19,508 nt of DNA, from NCBI GenBank assembly GCA_002329075.1, contig DCXR01000060.1, forward strand, positions 31,150 through 50,657, read 5' to 3'. Below the pieces are notes generated by a model. The model made no database searches and was not told the DNA's origin. It saw only the letters and a list, made by a program, of their open reading frames with translations. Position 1 is the first letter of the stretch. Every line of letters begins with the position of its first letter. This document shows positions 1-9,898 of the stretch, in pieces. A program made the position numbers and the translations under genes. The stretch comes from Candidatus Neomicrothrix sp. UBA2131. Its GTDB lineage: Bacteria; Actinomycetota; Acidimicrobiia; Acidimicrobiales; MedAcidi-G1.

Positions 1-1
1 C

Positions 2-1468
2 ACCACGACGGTTCCACCCACCACCACAACCGCCCTCGCTCCGGGGGCCTGGCCGCTGGGCTTCGACGATCCCCGTGGGGAGGTGTTCTCCGACTTCCAG
101 GCGGCCTTCGACAGGGGCGATCCCTTCCAACGACTGGAGGCGTTCTGCCTTCCTGATGAGGCACCCGCTTCGGCCCTGCGTGCAACAGACGACGGCATCA
201 CCGAGGAGGCGATCCGGATCGTCCACCTGCGCACCCGCCTCGAGGACTACGAGCGGATCGGATTCGAGTTCCCCGTGGGCGACACCACCGAGATGGTCGA
301 GGCGTTCGTCGGAATCGTGAACGACGAATGCGGTGGCGTGTACGGCCGCCGACTCGACCTCCGCACGGTCGAGGTCACGTCGCTGGGCGGCGGCGGCGTC
401 GACATCGACACCCTTCGTAGCGCCGCCTGCCTGGAGGCGACCGAGGAACTCGGTGCTGTCCTGGTGCTCGACCTGACCGGCCTCCAGGGATCGGCGCCGC
501 TGTGCATCGCCGGCACCGGAAGAACTCCCCTGATCACGACGGAGCCCCAATCCTCCGACGACCTCCGGGCGGCACGAGGCCGCCTGCTGACCACCGCCGT
601 CGCCAGCGACACCCAACTCGAGTTGGCGGCCCGATCGGCAGAGGCGGGCGGGTTGCTCGCCGGGGAGACCATCGCCGTCGTCGTCTCGGACACACCCGGT
701 CAGTCCGAGGCCGTGTCCGATGGGCTCCTCGAGACGATGGACGGCCTCGGCTACGACGCCAAGGTGCACCTGATCGGCTGCGAGGGCACGACCTCCTGTT
801 CGGTGGGGCTCGCCGTGGCAGTGGAACGGATGGTCGACGACGGCACGACCGTCGTGTTCCCGGTGCTGAACGCCGTCTCCCTTCCCGGGCTCCTGATGGA
901 GATGATCCGACAGGGGATGCCGACGCCGGCCTTCGTGCAGACCGGCCTCAACGGACAGTCCGGCGACCTGGCTGCAGCACAGGTCCTCGCCTTCGGCGGT
1001 TCCGAGGCAGCCGCCTACTACGACGGTGCGTTCATCGTCGATGCTTCCGGTACCGGTACCTGGCGGCTCCCTGACACCGACCGTGCAGGTTTCCCGGATC
1101 CGTTCTCTCAGATGTGCAACGCCGAGTACGGACGTGTGACCGGGCTTCCCGTCGCCGATCCGACCACCGTCGCGTACTCCTCGGTGGCGGACGCCTGCTC
1201 CGTTGTCCGCATCGCCGCAAGAACGCTCAGGGATGCCGGCGTCAACCCCCGACAGGCTGACGTGAACTGGGTGCTCTACCAACTCGACGAGGTCGACATC
1301 CCGGACATGATCCCCACCTCATCGGCCCGTCGCAAGAACGACCTGCCGGACGTCGTCCGGAACCTCGAGTACCAGTATCCGTGCCGCCTCGGGATTGACA
1401 CCGGTGCCGCTGGCGACAGCCCCCGAGGGTGCATTGTCCCCAACGGCGAATGGCAGGCGTTCCGCTGA
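2..1468 (+). CDS. Type-1 periplasmic-binding-fold receptor (branched-chain amino acid ABC receptor-like), 5' partial
   Basis: This is probably a secreted or lipid-anchored solute receptor of the Leu/Ile/Val-binding family; the ligand is unknown. The reading frame is open to the left edge of the window, so the true start and any signal peptide lie upstream. The first visible residues form a Thr/Pro linker (TTTVPPTTTTALAPG), typical of a tether between a signal or lipobox and a folded domain. A GTG at 83 is in frame, but starting there would cut off the linker, so I treat it as internal. After the linker come alternating strands and helices of a two-lobed binding protein, including a segment resembling the family's 'NxxGGxxGRxxxL' region (NDECGGVYGRRLDLRTVEV). 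About nine cysteines are spread through the protein, which suits an exported protein with disulfides. No permease or ATPase genes are adjacent in the window. The gene ends in TGA immediately against the stop of the opposing methyltransferase gene. The family assignment is moderate and rests on fold pattern only. Confidence 0.7.
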   Translation, partial: TTTVPPTTTTALAPGAWPLGFDDPRGEVFSDFQAAFDRGDPFQRLEAFCLPDEAPASALRATDDGITEEAIRIVHLRTRLEDYERIGFEFPVGDTTEMVEAFVGIVNDECGGVYGRRLDLRTVEVTSLGGGGVDIDTLRSAACLEATEELGAVLVLDLTGLQGSAPLCIAGTGRTPLITTEPQSSDDLRAARGRLLTTAVASDTQLELAARSAEAGGLLAGETIAVVVSDTPGQSEAVSDGLLETMDGLGYDAKVHLIGCEGTTSCSVGLAVAVERMVDDGTTVVFPVLNAVSLPGLLMEMIRQGMPTPAFVQTGLNGQSGDLAAAQVLAFGGSEAAAYYDGAFIVDASGTGTWRLPDTDRAGFPDPFSQMCNAEYGRVTGLPVADPTTVAYSSVADACSVVRIAARTLRDAGVNPRQADVNWVLYQLDEVDIPDMIPTSSARRKNDLPDVVRNLEYQYPCRLGIDTGAAGDSPRGCIVPNGEWQAFR

Positions 1469-2542
1469 TCAGGGGCGTATCTCGTAGTAGAGGTTCGTCG
1501 GGTCGTCGACCGCATGCTGGACGAACCCCGCGAAGCCGGCGGCGGCCGTCATCTCCGCCAACGTCTCCGGGTCGAGCCCCAGGGTGCCGAGGCCCAGGCC
1601 GTCGGGGGTCGACATCGCCGATGCCATACAGCTTGCGACCGAGGTCGCGTACATCATGGCCAGCATCGGGTTGCGCAGGTTCTTGTGCCATTCGTGCGAT
1701 GAGCGGATCTCCTTGACCAGCCAGGTCCCGTCGGATGCGATGGCCCCGCGGATGGCCGCCATGGCCAGGTCGGGACGGGGCATGTCGTGGAGGCAGTCGA
1801 GGGTCATGATGAGGTCGACATCCCCGGTTGCCGGCAGGTCCTCACCGCCGGCCAGGTGCACGGTCACGTTGGCACGGTCGGCGAACCGTTCCCGGGCGAC
1901 GGCGATGGCACGCTCGGAGATGTCGTAGCCCTCGAATTCCGAGTCGGGAAAGGCGTCGGCGAGGAGTTCCAGGGCCAGCCCGGCGCCACACCCCACATCG
2001 ACGACCTTCGCTCCGGCGGCCAGGCGGTCGACGACCCCCTCCAGCATGGGCATCACGACGGGTACCAGCAGCGTGCGGGCCATCGGCGCCAGCATCGCCT
2101 CGACGTGCATCTCGGAACCCTCTCCCTGGTCGTCGTAGGTGGGTCCGAGTCCTGAACGGAAGGCCTCGGCGAGGCGGTCGGCCATCGCCGGATCGCGCAG
2201 GTTCCGGAATACCCCGGCGGCGAAGGTGGGTCCGTCGCTCCGGGCGAGCACCGCTGCGGCCTCGGGTTCGAGGAGAAACGTCTCGCCGTCCTCCGAGGCG
2301 AGGAGTTGGGCCGCTGCCTGGCCGCGCAGCCATTCGCGCAGCCACCGCTCGTGCAGGCCCGTGACCGCAGCCAGGTCGCCCGATGTCACCTTCCCGGCGC
2401 CGTCGAGGGCCTCGTAGAGGCCGAGTCGGGTACCCAGGTGGATCATCAGCGACACCGTCTCGCCCTGCTTGTAACCCCAGGTGGTGAGGGTGTAGCGGCC
2501 GAGCAGGTCCGGGTCGAGTGCCTGCTGCTGGTCATCGCCCAT
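1469..2542 (-). CDS. SAM-dependent methyltransferase with N-terminal winged-helix domain (Rv2258c-like)
   Basis: This 357-residue class I methyltransferase has an unknown substrate. Residues about 25-100 look like the winged-helix dimerisation domain found ahead of the catalytic domain in Rv2258c-type and small-molecule O-methyltransferases. The Rossmann domain carries motif I VDVGCGAG (181-188), an acidic residue for the SAM ribose (Asp207 in GYDIS) and a later LDCLHDM segment (249-254), which corresponds to the 'HDL/HDM' region of this family. The ATG start is supported by a strong Shine-Dalgarno (AGGAGA, 7-nt spacer). Only 36 bp separate it from the upstream Rieske gene on the same strand, so it is probably the last gene of the ftsE-ftsX-Rieske transcript. 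Its TGA stop abuts the stop of the convergent receptor gene, leaving no room for a separate terminator. It could also be annotated as a regulator-like methyltransferase. The fold is certain and the function is not. Confidence 0.85.
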   Translation of the reverse strand: MGDDQQQALDPDLLGRYTLTTWGYKQGETVSLMIHLGTRLGLYEALDGAGKVTSGDLAAVTGLHERWLREWLRGQAAAQLLASEDGETFLLEPEAAAVLARSDGPTFAAGVFRNLRDPAMADRLAEAFRSGLGPTYDDQGEGSEMHVEAMLAPMARTLLVPVVMPMLEGVVDRLAAGAKVVDVGCGAGLALELLADAFPDSEFEGYDISERAIAVARERFADRANVTVHLAGGEDLPATGDVDLIMTLDCLHDMPRPDLAMAAIRGAIASDGTWLVKEIRSSHEWHKNLRNPMLAMMYATSVASCMASAMSTPDGLGLGTLGLDPETLAEMTAAAGFAGFVQHAVDDPTNLYYEIRP

Positions 2543-2578
2543 GGATCGCTCTCCTGCCGCTGTTTCGGGTCTCCGAAC

Positions 2579-2932
2579 CTAGTCGCCCCTGCTCACCCAG
2601 ATCCCGTCGGCGTCCTCCCGGCAGGGCCAGGTCCGGATGTCGCCCTTCCGGTCCCTCCGGCCGCCGACGTTCAACTTCCAACCCTTTCCATCGGTGGTGA
2701 ACCGCCAGAGGTGCGTCAGGCAGACCAGTTCATCCCCTTCGACGACGCCTTCGCCGCCCAGGTGTGACCACTGGTGGGGACAGCGGGCCTCCATCACGCA
2801 CGGTCGCCCGTCGGTGGTCCGCCAGATGACGATGTCCTCGTCATCGAGGGTCGCCTCGGCGGTGCTGCCGGCGACGAGGGACGCGTCGGCGACACGGACC
2901 CAGCCGCGGTCACCGTGCGCGCCGGTGGCCAC
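2579..2932 (-). CDS. Rieske [2Fe-2S] ferredoxin-like protein
   Basis: This is a 117-residue, single-domain Rieske protein, soluble by composition with no membrane segment. The two cluster-binding boxes are complete: CPH (Cys51, His53) and CLTH (Cys71, His74), separated by 17 residues, so a Rieske 2Fe-2S cluster is expected. The length matches stand-alone Rieske ferredoxins that pass electrons to oxygenases or act as small redox proteins. No oxygenase alpha subunit or reductase is visible in the window, so its partner is unknown; the adjacent methyltransferase is the only candidate by context. The start is a GTG four bases after the ftsX stop codon, which implies translational coupling to ftsX. 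This spot after ftsX is held by smpB in Mycobacterium. Confidence 0.85.
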   Translation of the reverse strand: MATGAHGDRGWVRVADASLVAGSTAEATLDDEDIVIWRTTDGRPCVMEARCPHQWSHLGGEGVVEGDELVCLTHLWRFTTDGKGWKLNVGGRRDRKGDIRTWPCREDADGIWVSRGD

Positions 2933-2936
2933 CGGT

Positions 2937-3830
2937 TCAGACGTCGAGGTAGCGGGTGACGGCGACAGCGGACCCGATCATGCCGACTGTCCCTCCCAGG
3001 ATCAGCAACCAGATGCTGGTGTCCCAGACGAAGCCCTCGGGGACGGCGAATCCCCGGAAGAGCGGTACGGCGTCGGATTCCTGGAAGAAGGCCATGACCT
3101 CGTTGTCGACCACGAACAGGACCGGAATGGCCATCGCCGCTCCGATGAGGCCGTGGATCGTGCCCTCGAGCATGAAGGGGATCCGAATGAACCAGTTCGA
3201 TGCCCCCACCAGCTTCATCACCTCGATCTCCTGCTTGCGGGCGCCGATGGCGGTGAAGACCGTGTTGAGGATCAACAGTGCTGAGACGCCCACCAGGACC
3301 AGCGCTGCTATGAGGAGCGCCTGGCTGACACGCGTCGAGAAGTCGTCGATCTGGCGAATGGCCTCTGTCGCAGTTGCGACCTCTCGGACACCCGGCTGTG
3401 CGGCGAACTGGTTCGCCAGCTCGTTCACGTTGGCCGCCGAGCGGTCCGTCGGCACGATCCGGTAGGAGGGTGGCATGACGTCCGGGGTGACGCTTTCGAC
3501 CAGTTCGGGCTTGTCGGCGAACAGGGTCTCGAACTCGTCGTAGGCCGCTGCCTTGTCGATGTAGTTGTAGCCCGCGATCGACGGGCTGGAGTCGAGGACA
3601 CGGCGGATGGCGGCGTCCTGCTCTACGTCGGCGTCCGGGTTCATGAACACGATGAACTCGACGCCCTCCTGGAACTGTGCGGTGGCCCGCGCGGCCCCCT
3701 CGCGGATCATCATCGAGGCGCCCACGAGGGCCAGCGACACGGCCACCGTGAGGATGGCGGCCAACGTGAGGCTGAGGTTGCGCCAGATGCTGAGGACGGT
3801 CTCGCGCAGGTAGTACCAGAGGCGGTACAC
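2937..3830 (-). CDS. ftsX: Cell division protein FtsX (ABC-like membrane subunit)
   Basis: FtsX is the membrane half of the FtsEX complex, which couples ATP hydrolysis in the cytoplasm to activation of peptidoglycan hydrolases at the septum. The 297-residue protein has the expected layout. A first membrane helix lies at about 21-43, followed by a large extracytoplasmic loop of roughly 120 residues (about 45-170). Three more helices lie at about 172-194, 218-240 and 270-290. The motif-rich cytoplasmic stretch GARKQEIEVMKLVGAS between helices 2 and 3 is the family hallmark that contacts FtsE. The GTG start is preceded by GGAGG with a 7-nt spacer. It lies 33 bp after the ftsE stop and 4 bp before the Rieske GTG. 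No peptidase M23 or NlpC/P60 partner gene is next to it. Confidence 0.96.
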   Translation of the reverse strand: MYRLWYYLRETVLSIWRNLSLTLAAILTVAVSLALVGASMMIREGAARATAQFQEGVEFIVFMNPDADVEQDAAIRRVLDSSPSIAGYNYIDKAAAYDEFETLFADKPELVESVTPDVMPPSYRIVPTDRSAANVNELANQFAAQPGVREVATATEAIRQIDDFSTRVSQALLIAALVLVGVSALLILNTVFTAIGARKQEIEVMKLVGASNWFIRIPFMLEGTIHGLIGAAMAIPVLFVVDNEVMAFFQESDAVPLFRGFAVPEGFVWDTSIWLLILGGTVGMIGSAVAVTRYLDV

Positions 3831-3863
3831 GTCAGCGCCTCCGGCGGTAGCCGGCCGACGGGA

Positions 3864-4541
3864 TCATTCGTAGACCCCCCGCGACTCGTCGCGGACGACG
3901 ACGCCGCGGTCCAACTCGATGACCCGTCGTCGCATCGTGTCGACGATGCCCCGGTCGTGGGTCGCCATGACAACCGTCGTGCCCGACCGGTTGATGCGGT
4001 CGAGCAGGCGCATGATGCCGACCGAGGTGGAGGGGTCGAGGTTGCCTGTGGGCTCGTCCGCAAGGAGGATCAGCGGCCGGTTCACGAATGCCCGGGCGAT
4101 GGACACCCGCTGTTGCTCTCCACCCGAGAGTTCGTCGGGGAAGCGTTCGGCTTTCGGCGTCAACCCGACCAGTTCGAGGATGAACGGCACCTGCTTGCGG
4201 ATCACGCTCCGTGGACGGCCGATCACCTCGAGGCCGAAGGCGACGTTTTCGTAGACGGTCTTCCTCGACAGAAGCTTGTAGTCCTGGAAGACGTACCCGA
4301 TCTCGCGGCGCAGGTACGGCACCTTCCATGAGCGCAGGGCACCGATGTCCTTGCCGGCCACCATCAGTTGCCCCGAGTCGGCCACCTCCTCCCGGTTGAG
4401 GAGGCGGAGGAAGGTGGACTTGCCTGACCCCGAGGGGCCCACGAGGAAGACGAACTCGCCGCGTTGGATCTCGACCGAGACCTCGCGCAGGGCGGTGACA
4501 TCGCCCTTGTAGACCTTCGAGACACCTTCGAGCCGGATCAT
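3864..4541 (-). CDS. ftsE: Cell division ATP-binding protein FtsE
   Basis: FtsE is the ATPase of the FtsEX division complex. From the ATG at 4541 it is 225 residues and begins MIRLEGVSKVY, as FtsE proteins do. A GTG 18 bases further out (4559) would add six residues and is less likely. The ABC motifs are all present: Walker A GPSGSGKST (35-43), Q-loop Gln86, signature LSGGEQQRVSIARA (138 onward), Walker B LILLADEP (157-164) and the switch His195 in THD. The 122-bp gap between prfB and this gene could hold its own promoter. ftsX follows after 33 bp. The prfB-ftsE-ftsX order is the usual actinobacterial one. Confidence 0.96.
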   Translation of the reverse strand: MIRLEGVSKVYKGDVTALREVSVEIQRGEFVFLVGPSGSGKSTFLRLLNREEVADSGQLMVAGKDIGALRSWKVPYLRREIGYVFQDYKLLSRKTVYENVAFGLEVIGRPRSVIRKQVPFILELVGLTPKAERFPDELSGGEQQRVSIARAFVNRPLILLADEPTGNLDPSTSVGIMRLLDRINRSGTTVVMATHDRGIVDTMRRRVIELDRGVVVRDESRGVYE

Positions 4542-4604
4542 CGAAGCGACCCCCGGCACGCGGTCGGTGGAAGGCTCCGGCGGGTCAACGGCTGCACGCC
4601 GGGC

Positions 4605-4610
4605 ACGGTA
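4605..4610 (-). promoter_or_regulatory. Possible -10 box upstream of ftsE
   Basis: TACCGT (minus strand) fits the actinobacterial TANNNT -10 pattern and lies in the 122-bp prfB-ftsE gap, which would give a leader of about 57 nt. I see no convincing -35 element at 16-19 bp, so this is weak. The rest of the gap shows nothing else I can name. Confidence 0.2.
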
Positions 4611-4663
4611 CCAGAGCGCCTGTCGCGGATCGTGGCGCCTCGGCGGTCCGGTCGAAATGCCCG

Positions 4664-5767
4664 TTACGCACCGGCACGTGCCCAGCGGAGGTAGGCCTCC
4701 ATGAACCCGTCGAGGTCACCGTCGAGGACGCGCTCGACGGCACCGACCTCGTGGGCGGTCCTGAGGTCCTTGACCATCTGGTAGGGCTGGAGCACGTAGG
4801 AGCGGATCTGGCTGCCGAAGTCGACGCCCCGCTGTTCGCCGCTGAGGGCGTCCAGTTCGTCCTGGCGCTTCTGGCGCTCTAGATCGAGCAGTTTGGCTGC
4901 CAGCATCTGCATGGCCCGCTCCTTGTTCTGGTGTTGGCTGCGTTCGTTCTGGCAGGAGGTGACGAGACCGGTCGGGATGTGGGTGATGCGCACCGCAGAG
5001 TCGGTCACGTTGACGTGCTGTCCACCGGCGCCCGACGAGCGGTAGGTGTCGATACGGAGGTCGCCCTCGTCAATCTCGATCTCGTTGCCCACATCTTCGA
5101 CGAACGGAACCACGTGCAGTGAGGCGAACGCCGTCTGGCGCTTGGACTCCTTGTTGAATGGCGAGATCCGCACCAACCGGTGGACGCCGCGCTCTCCCTG
5201 CAGGAGCCCGTATGCGTAGCGGCCTCGCACGATGAACTCGGCTGAGCTGATGCCTGCCTCGGTCCCCTCGGAGGTGGCTACCGGCTCGAGTGAGAAACCG
5301 CGCTTCTCCGCCCACCGGGTGTACATGCGCAGCATCATCTCGGCCCAGTCCTGCGCATCGGTTCCGCCGGCGCCCGACTGGACATGGCAGACGGCGTCTC
5401 CCGCGTCGTACTCACCGGAGAAGAGGGACCTCAACTCCAGGGCGTCCATGTTCGTCGCGAGGCCGACAAGGGCCTCCTCGATCTCTGCCTCGAAGCTGTC
5501 GTCTTCCTCTTCGAGGGACAGCTCGACGAGGGTCGCTGCGTCCTCGAGGCGACCTGACAGGGAGGCGTGCAGGTCGAGGTCCTCGACGACACCGGCGAGT
5601 TCCTGTTGGACGCGTCGGCCGCGGTCCTGGTCGGTCCAGAGGTCGGGGTCGGCCATCTCGAGCTCGAGGGCCGCCCGGCGCTCACCCAACTCGTCTGTGC
5701 GTAGGTAGCCCGCGGCCTCGTCCAGGCGGCGGCGGAGGTCGTCGAGTCTTGGGGAGAAGTCCTGCAT
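4664..5767 (-). CDS. prfB: Peptide chain release factor 2
   Basis: RF2 recognises UGA and UAA stop codons and triggers release of the nascent peptide on the ribosome. The 367-residue protein starts at the ATG at 5767 (MQDFSPRLDDL); the frame stays open further upstream, but that part is the shadow of the secA 3' end. Hallmarks are the stop-codon-reading tripeptide SPF (202-204), which distinguishes RF2 from RF1, and the catalytic GGQ loop SSGAGGQHVN (GGQ at 248-250). The N-terminal coding frame is continuous. The autoregulatory frameshift with an internal UGA near codon 25, known in E. coli and many other bacteria, is absent, as is usual in actinobacteria. It starts 16 bp after the secA stop with no clear Shine-Dalgarno, suggesting coupling to secA translation. 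The gene itself ends in TAA. Confidence 0.97.
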   Translation of the reverse strand: MQDFSPRLDDLRRRLDEAAGYLRTDELGERRAALELEMADPDLWTDQDRGRRVQQELAGVVEDLDLHASLSGRLEDAATLVELSLEEEDDSFEAEIEEALVGLATNMDALELRSLFSGEYDAGDAVCHVQSGAGGTDAQDWAEMMLRMYTRWAEKRGFSLEPVATSEGTEAGISSAEFIVRGRYAYGLLQGERGVHRLVRISPFNKESKRQTAFASLHVVPFVEDVGNEIEIDEGDLRIDTYRSSGAGGQHVNVTDSAVRITHIPTGLVTSCQNERSQHQNKERAMQMLAAKLLDLERQKRQDELDALSGEQRGVDFGSQIRSYVLQPYQMVKDLRTAHEVGAVERVLDGDLDGFMEAYLRWARAGA

Positions 5768-5783
5768 GTCGGGGTGCGATCGT

Positions 5784-8474
<2,691 letters not shown>

Positions 8475-8484
8475 GTCGACGCCG

Positions 8485-8512
8485 AGGCTACCGGCGGTGG
8501 GAATGGGCTCAA
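8485..8512 (-). promoter_or_regulatory. Candidate sigma-70 promoter of secA, near-leaderless
   Basis: On the minus strand TTGAGC (8507-8512) and TAGCCT (8485-8490) are separated by 16 bp. The predicted start site is about four bases before the secA ATG. The lack of any Shine-Dalgarno ahead of secA agrees with a leaderless or near-leaderless transcript, which is common in actinobacteria. The call rests on pattern matching only. Confidence 0.45.
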
Positions 8513-8552
8513 TCGGGCCCGTGGCGGCCCGCCGTCACCCGGGGGGACCGCT

Positions 8553-9059
8553 TCAGACGGCGTCTGGTTGGAAGAGAAGTCCGAGTTCGTCGAGGCGTGG
8601 GATTGTCTCCTCGACTCCTGAGCCGAGGATGGCGGCAAGGGCCTGGAGGTCGTCGCGCCGGATGGTGAGGACCCGCCCGTTGAAGTCCTGCCGCTTGACC
8701 TGGATGATCGACATGTAGCGGGTGACCATCTCGGCTTCGGGCCCTTCGGCCTCGCGCAGCTTCACGAGGTCGATGACGACCTTCTGGGGGGCGGTGGCAC
8801 CGTCGTTCGGGACTCCGGGGTCGTCGTCGGCGACCGGCAGGAGTTGGTCGACCGGCACATCGTAGAAGCGGGCCATGCGTTGGAGGCGGGGGACCGAGAT
8901 GGCCCGTTCGCCGCGTTCGTAGGCGCCGAGGACCGACGCCTTGAACTCGGCATCGGAGCGGGCTTCGACGTCCTGGAGGGAGAGCCGCTTCTGGCGACGG
9001 ATCTGGCGTATCCGCTCCCCCACCTGGCGGCGGTACTGGCGGTCGTCGTCATCGGTCAT
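8553..9059 (-). CDS. bldD: BldD-like c-di-GMP-responsive transcriptional regulator
   Basis: In Streptomyces BldD is the master repressor of development, and its DNA-bound dimer is assembled by tetrameric c-di-GMP. From the ATG at 9059 this protein is 168 residues; S. coelicolor BldD is 167. An alternative ATG at 9089 would add ten residues. The N-terminal XRE-type helix-turn-helix (about 13-75) contains SLQDVEARS and GAYERGERAISVPRLQRMARFYDVPV, close to BldD. A linker follows, then a C-terminal domain with KVVIDL and the c-di-GMP signature RxD-x8-RxxD, here RQD (123-125), eight residues, then RRDD (134-137). All charged positions known to bind the nucleotide are kept. It lies 78 bp upstream of secA and downstream of rsmE, with its own promoter and a palindrome that may be its operator. 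Whether it controls development in this organism cannot be said from the sequence. Confidence 0.88.
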   Translation of the reverse strand: MTDDDDRQYRRQVGERIRQIRRQKRLSLQDVEARSDAEFKASVLGAYERGERAISVPRLQRMARFYDVPVDQLLPVADDDPGVPNDGATAPQKVVIDLVKLREAEGPEAEMVTRYMSIIQVKRQDFNGRVLTIRRDDLQALAAILGSGVEETIPRLDELGLLFQPDAV

Positions 9060-9103
9060 GTGTTCGGGGTCCCCCTCGTGTTCGCGCATCGGCTTGCGCG
9101 CCC

Positions 9104-9118
9104 GCCACCCGGCGTGGC
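9104..9118. promoter_or_regulatory. Candidate BldD operator (palindrome) in the bldD leader
   Basis: This is a perfect 5-bp inverted repeat GCCAC...GTGGC with a CCGGC centre. Its core reads AC-n-C-n-G-n-GT on both strands, the conserved skeleton of the Streptomyces BldD box. It overlaps the predicted transcription start (about 9117) of the bldD-like gene, the right place for autorepression. The outer T/A positions of the consensus are not matched. Confidence 0.4.
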
Positions 9119-9123
9119 AGCCG

Positions 9124-9153
9124 AGCGTAGCGAGTGGCCGCGCTGCGTGGCAA
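9124..9153 (-). promoter_or_regulatory. Candidate sigma-70 promoter of the bldD-like gene
   Basis: On the minus strand TTGCCA (9148-9153; five of six to TTGACA) and TACGCT (9124-9129; TANNNT type) are separated by 18 bp. It lies in the 135-bp gap after rsmE and predicts a leader of about 58 nt before the ATG at 9059. This suggests that the regulator can be transcribed independently of lepA-hrcA-dnaJ-rsmE. Confidence 0.45.
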
Positions 9154-9194
9154 ATGGACGCGTCTGGTCCACGGAAGGGCCGAATTGCGTGCGC

Positions 9195-9890
9195 TCACAG
9201 CGGTGGGGCCACCCGTCCGTCACGGAGCGCGGTCAGCAGTGTTCCGGCGGCGATGGCGGCCGTTTCGGCCCGGAGCACGGTCGTGCCGAGGTCGACCACG
9301 TCGTGGCCTGCCACCTCTGCGGGGGTCCATCCGCCTTCGGGCCCCACCAGGATGCTCCGGTCGCGGGCCTGTAGCCGTCGCCCTCCGGCCTGGGCCAGGG
9401 CGGTTCCCGGTCGGCTTGCCGTCTCGGCTGGTTCGGTGATCCGTTCGACGACCGGCAGTCGGACCCGGCGGGACTGCATGGCGGCCTCGCGTACGATCCG
9501 GAGGAACCGTTGGTGCTGGAGGGTGCACTTGTCGGCATCCCACCGGACGATGGAGCGTTCGGCGAGGAGCGGGATGATGCGGTCCACGCCCAGTTCGGTC
9601 AACTTCTGGAGGATCAGTTCGGGTCGGTGTCCCTTGAGGATCGAGAAGCCGACGGAGACCTCTTCGGAGGGTTGCGCCACCTCGACGACCTCGCCGGCGA
9701 CCTCGAGGTTGTCGCCGAACCGGCACTCCCGCCAGCGTCCATCTCCGTCGCCGACGGTCAGCGGATCACCATGCCGAAGGCGCAGCGCCCTTTCGAGGTG
9801 GTGGCGGTCTTCTGCCTCGAGTTCCGGGGCATGGACGTCCGCCACGAAGACGTGGGGGCCGGCAGTGCCGTCGGGTCCAGCGTGCGTCAC
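9195..9890 (-). CDS. rsmE: 16S rRNA (uracil(1498)-N3)-methyltransferase RsmE
   Basis: RsmE is a SPOUT-class methyltransferase that makes m3U1498 in the decoding region of 16S rRNA using SAM. The 231-residue protein has an N-terminal PUA-like part (about 12-75) and a C-terminal trefoil-knot domain. The expected motifs are KLTELGVDRIIP (96-107), REAAMQSRR (134-142), the SAM-site loop ILVGPEGGWTPAE (180-192) and LGTTVLRAETAAIAA (201-215). The GTG start at 9890 lies eight bases after the dnaJ stop. A GAAGG Shine-Dalgarno overlaps that stop codon, so it is cotranscribed and probably coupled with dnaJ. The dnaJ-rsmE order is conserved in many Gram-positive genomes. Confidence 0.95.
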   Translation of the reverse strand: MTHAGPDGTAGPHVFVADVHAPELEAEDRHHLERALRLRHGDPLTVGDGDGRWRECRFGDNLEVAGEVVEVAQPSEEVSVGFSILKGHRPELILQKLTELGVDRIIPLLAERSIVRWDADKCTLQHQRFLRIVREAAMQSRRVRLPVVERITEPAETASRPGTALAQAGGRRLQARDRSILVGPEGGWTPAEVAGHDVVDLGTTVLRAETAAIAAGTLLTALRDGRVAPPL

Positions 9891-9898
9891 CGGGGCCT

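Noticed and set aside
1048..1065. Small repeated GGTACC units in the receptor gene
   Set aside because: They lie within codons for a Gly/Thr stretch and have no promoter spacing or repeat array around them.
5700..5767. Programmed +1 frameshift site in prfB
   Set aside because: The RF2 frame is uninterrupted from ATG to stop, with no in-frame TGA near codon 25.
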